NCBI GenBank assembly: GCA_035527455.1
Contig: DATLAN010000523.1
Span: 1 to 6,514 of the forward strand
Reading direction: 5' to 3'
Length of the DNA: 6,514 nt
Source: DATLAN01 sp035527455
Lineage (GTDB): Bacteria; Planctomycetota; Planctomycetia; Pirellulales; Thermoguttaceae
Position 1 is the first letter of the stretch. Every line of letters starts with the position of its first letter. The translations under genes were made by a program, and so were the position numbers. This document shows positions 4,459 through 6,514 of the stretch, one piece after another. The notes beneath the pieces were generated by a model that did no database searches, was not told where the DNA came from, and saw only the letters and a program-made list of their open reading frames with translations.

Positions 4459-5941
4459 ACTTCAACTCCAGCACAGCCACATAGACCTCTTCCCCTCCCG
4501 TCGCCACCAGCCGCACCTTCCCCGGCCGATCGACCGTTCCTTCCCACGGGCCGTCCTCCGGCGGCGACGGCAGCGGCACGAACCCCAGCCGGGCGTTGGC
4601 CGCCTCGAAATCCGCCCGGGCCTTTTCCGCACCGGTCGGGCCGCTCTGCCACTGCACGGCGATCTTTTCGGTCGATCGATAGCCGACCTGCAAACGCGTG
4701 GCCCCCGGCGGACGCTCGGCCTGCCAGCGCCAAGCGTCGTCCGTCCGCTCGACCGTTGCCTTCAGCAGCTTCGGCAGGCGGAGCCGCGTGGCCGGATCGC
4801 CCAGCAAGGCGTACATGAGCATCTGATCGCGGCGAAGCTTCTCCACGTCGATCTCTTCTTCCAGCTTGCCTTCCACGTCGCGCAACACCCGTTCGGCCAG
4901 GAAGTCCTGCATCTTCATCGCCCGGCGTTGGGCCGAAAGCCAAAGCGTGCCCAGCCGCGGGGGCGATTCGGCCAGCCCGCGAAGCAGGCTGTCGCTGGTG
5001 AAGTAGTTGGTCAACGGGTGCGACTCGGTCGTGGCGGCGATCGTGGCCACCGGTCCGCCGGGAAAGAAGAAAAAGGCCTCGGCCATGCAGGGCGTCGGCC
5101 GGTTGAAGTGGCCCGAATTGCACGAGAAGATCACCATCGGCGGCGTCGGCGGGCCTTGCGACATCGCGGCCTCGGCCGCTGCGGCCGTGTACCAGATCTG
5201 CTGCCGGCCGAAGGTCATCGACAAGAAGCTATCGGCGTCAGCGTGACCCATCAGAACGGCCAACGCACCGCCGCGGCGGATCTGCCGGTTGAACAACGCC
5301 GGATGGTCCGGCGGCCAGCCGCAAAGCGGGTGCCGCGGGTTGCCGGAGATGATCCACGGCTCGGCCCAATCGGGTGCCTCGGCCTGGACCATCATCAACA
5401 GCATTTGCGTGGCCATGACGTCGATCATCGGCCCGTACTCCGCCGACCCGCCCCAGATCGGCAACTGCAAGTCGTCCACGGTCGGCGGCCGGCGCTCGAA
5501 CTCGAGGATCTTCTCCACCACCAACTCGACCTGCCGCGGCGTTCGAGCGGGGATGCGTCCCACGGCCATCTCGGGCACCAGGTCGCCGTCCACGTCTCCC
5601 CAAGCCGCGTCGGAGGCGAACTCCTCCCGCTGCACGGCCCGCCAGCGATAGAGCTTCATCCGCCTGGCCGGCAGATACCACGGCTCGTTTTCCCTGCCCG
5701 GCTCGTCATCGCCCACCAACAGCAGGAACTCCGGCCGCCGCGGTGCCATGGCCAGGGCCTTTTCGATGCTTTCCGTGGAAACCACCGTGTCGAACCCTTC
5801 GCCGCGTCGTTTCTCGGCCAACGGCTCGAGAGGTTTCACCATATCGCCGTTGCCGACGGCCAGCCAAAGCGGCTTGGATTCCTCTGCCGCGACGACGCCT
5901 GCCGACAAGATGCACGCGATCAAGGATCGTAGGGTGGGCAT
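4457..5941 (-). CDS. Secreted C25 (gingipain-like) cysteine peptidase family protein
   Basis: A 494-residue exported protein. Residues 1-19 are a Sec signal peptide (Arg5, hydrophobic 7-18, cleavage after VVAA). The catalytic domain follows with no prodomain. It contains LLLVGDD (74-80), the Ca-loop-like GDVDGDLVPEMAVGRIPART (115-134), probable catalytic His233 in LMGHADADSF, and Cys274 in IFSCNSGHF. The closing LLGDPATRLRLP (379-390) is typical of C25. Residues about 410-494 look like an Ig-like beta domain ending in VYVAVLELK. There is no type IX secretion tail, so it is probably periplasmic or released. GHA replaces the common GHG, so activity needs proof. ATG 5941 was chosen because it gives a clean signal peptide; a TTG at 5968 would add nine residues read from repeat sequence. 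No good Shine-Dalgarno is visible. It lies 30 nt after the PAP2 gene and may be co-transcribed with it. Confidence 0.82.
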   Translation of the reverse strand: MPTLRSLIACILSAGVVAAEESKPLWLAVGNGDMVKPLEPLAEKRRGEGFDTVVSTESIEKALAMAPRRPEFLLLVGDDEPGRENEPWYLPARRMKLYRWRAVQREEFASDAAWGDVDGDLVPEMAVGRIPARTPRQVELVVEKILEFERRPPTVDDLQLPIWGGSAEYGPMIDVMATQMLLMMVQAEAPDWAEPWIISGNPRHPLCGWPPDHPALFNRQIRRGGALAVLMGHADADSFLSMTFGRQQIWYTAAAAEAAMSQGPPTPPMVIFSCNSGHFNRPTPCMAEAFFFFPGGPVATIAATTESHPLTNYFTSDSLLRGLAESPPRLGTLWLSAQRRAMKMQDFLAERVLRDVEGKLEEEIDVEKLRRDQMLMYALLGDPATRLRLPKLLKATVERTDDAWRWQAERPPGATRLQVGYRSTEKIAVQWQSGPTGAEKARADFEAANARLGFVPLPSPPEDGPWEGTVDRPGKVRLVATGGEEVYVAVLELK

Positions 5942-6049
5942 TGCCCACCATTGTGTGAAATACCTCAATGGTTATTGTCTCCGACGGCGTGAAGTTTCTC
6001 GGTGGGCGATGCCCACCATGAGCCGCTCGGTGGGCGATGCCCACCCTAC
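5929..6049. repeat. 121-bp REPIN/MITE-like element with three palindromic cores
   Basis: Three copies of the palindrome GGTGGGC-NNN-GCCCACC lie at 5933-5949 (loop ATT), 6001-6017 (loop GAT) and 6029-6045 (loop GAT). The outer ends are inverted: 5929-5940 reads GTAGGGTGGGCA, and 6038-6049 is its exact reverse complement TGCCCACCCTAC. The whole can fold as nested hairpins or one long hairpin. No transposase is present, so it would be non-autonomous, possibly mobilised by a RAYT-type (IS200-like) enzyme elsewhere. It overlaps the end of the PAP2 gene and the start of the C25 gene. That such repeats are dispersed in planctomycetes is my background knowledge; only this locus is visible here. Confidence 0.75.
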
Positions 6050-6514
6050 ACCGCGTACCACGACAAACGTCGTTACCCCAACCACGACGCCCAACAACGC
6101 GCCGCAGGTGACGTCGGCGGCGGAGTGGACGCGGAGAATCGTTCGGCAGTAGCAGACCATCACCGCCCAAGGCAGCAGCAGGTAGAACGGCGATAGCCGC
6201 GGGCCATCGAGATGAACAAGTCCCATCGCCAGAAAAAACGTGGCGAAGGTCATGGCCGCGAAGCTGTGGCCTGAGGGAAAAGAGAAGCCGGTCTCCGCGA
6301 TCCAGTGTTCGCGAATCCACGGGTGCAACGCCACGGCGTCGAATCCTTCGGCCTCGAGCACCGTCCGCAAGTGACGGCTGCGCGAAGGTTTGTCCCCCAA
6401 GGCGTAGAACTCCTCGACCGTCATGCCCAACACGCCGGCGTCGGCCAACTCGATAATGTCCGGACGGGGGACGGCGAACGCGGGCTTGGTGACGTGCTCG
6501 TTCACGTAGGCCCC
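5972..6514 (-). CDS. PAP2-superfamily membrane phosphatase (5' truncated, repeat-encoded C-terminus)
   Basis: The frame is open at the right window edge, so the N-terminus is missing; the GTG at 6505 is probably internal. All three PAP2 motifs are present: KPAFAVPRP (6461-6487) fits KxxxxxxRP, FPSGHS is at 6260-6280, and CRTILRVHSAAD (6113-6148) fits SRxxxxxHxxxD with Cys for Ser. The histidines of motifs 2 and 3 are the nucleophile and acid in this family. Hydrophobic segments follow motif 2 (SFAAMTFATFFLAMGLV), precede motif 3 (FYLLLPWAVMVCYC), and follow it (GALLGVVVGVTTFVVV), as in integral membrane lipid phosphatases. The likely substrate is a phospholipid or polyprenyl (undecaprenyl) diphosphate on the outer face of the inner membrane; the exact one is unknown. 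The last 25 residues, from GTA at 6049, come from the palindromic element and include the Arg-rich TSRRRRQ end. The C25 gene follows in the same direction. Confidence 0.85.
   Translation of the reverse strand, partial: GAYVNEHVTKPAFAVPRPDIIELADAGVLGMTVEEFYALGDKPSRSRHLRTVLEAEGFDAVALHPWIREHWIAETGFSFPSGHSFAAMTFATFFLAMGLVHLDGPRLSPFYLLLPWAVMVCYCRTILRVHSAADVTCGALLGVVVGVTTFVVVRGVGWASPTERLMVGIAHRETSRRRRQ

Noticed and set aside
5905..5925. Lipoprotein signal (LIAC) at the C25 N-terminus
   Set aside because: The Cys is residue 10, with no hydrophobic stretch before it; the hydrophobic core continues past it to a signal-peptidase I site.
4433..5932. 499-codon open frame on the plus strand opposite the C25 gene
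   Set aside because: An antisense shadow: His/Arg/Pro-rich, no recognisable domain, while the minus strand encodes signal peptide and C25 motifs.
5929..6049. CRISPR array
   Set aside because: Only three short palindromic cores, with unequal spacing (51 and 11 nt between cores) and an inverted outer pair; no spacer pattern and no cas genes.

Overview
The window is GC-rich and densely coded, with no RNA genes or transposase. The best guess for the source is a planctomycete (Pirellulales-like). The grounds are the base composition, a secreted gingipain-like C25 protein without a type IX sorting tail, a long EpsC-type serine acetyltransferase, and a palindromic GTAGGGTGGGC..GCCCACCCTAC repeat of a kind I associate with planctomycetes and a few other phyla. 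This assignment is inference, since no marker gene is present.

Left part (2-3209, + strand): five tightly coupled genes form one operon that enters the window from the left. They encode a 5'-truncated LpxD-like left-handed beta-helix acyltransferase, a small GNAT-like protein, an acyl carrier protein, an SDR reductase and a compact ANL-superfamily acyl ligase. Adjacent genes overlap or are 1-20 nt apart. Together they look like an acyl-activation and transfer cassette. The ligase would activate a carboxylic acid and load it on the carrier protein, the SDR would adjust its oxidation state, and the beta-helix enzyme would transfer it to an amino sugar of a surface glycan or lipid. The substrate cannot be read from the sequence.

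Middle (3210-4436, + strand): a 285-nt non-coding leader precedes a serine O-acetyltransferase gene (cysE/epsC type), the entry enzyme of cysteine synthesis. The leader holds a sigma70-like promoter and a short ORF with its own Shine-Dalgarno site, encoding a 19-residue peptide with five cysteines in seven residues. A perfect 8-bp hairpin carries the ORF's stop codon in its loop. Further on, a second hairpin lies next to the cysE Shine-Dalgarno site. A second copy of the first hairpin's right arm overlaps that site, so the left arm could pair with either copy. This looks like a cysteine-sensing leader-peptide attenuator and is the most interesting item in the window.

Right part (4457-6514, - strand): a PAP2-type phosphatase gene, truncated by the window edge, is followed in the same direction by a secreted C25 (gingipain-like) peptidase gene that converges on cysE with a 20-nt gap. 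A 121-bp element made of three palindromic repeat cores lies across their junction. It encodes the last 25 residues of the phosphatase and supplies the probable start codon and first residues of the peptidase signal peptide.
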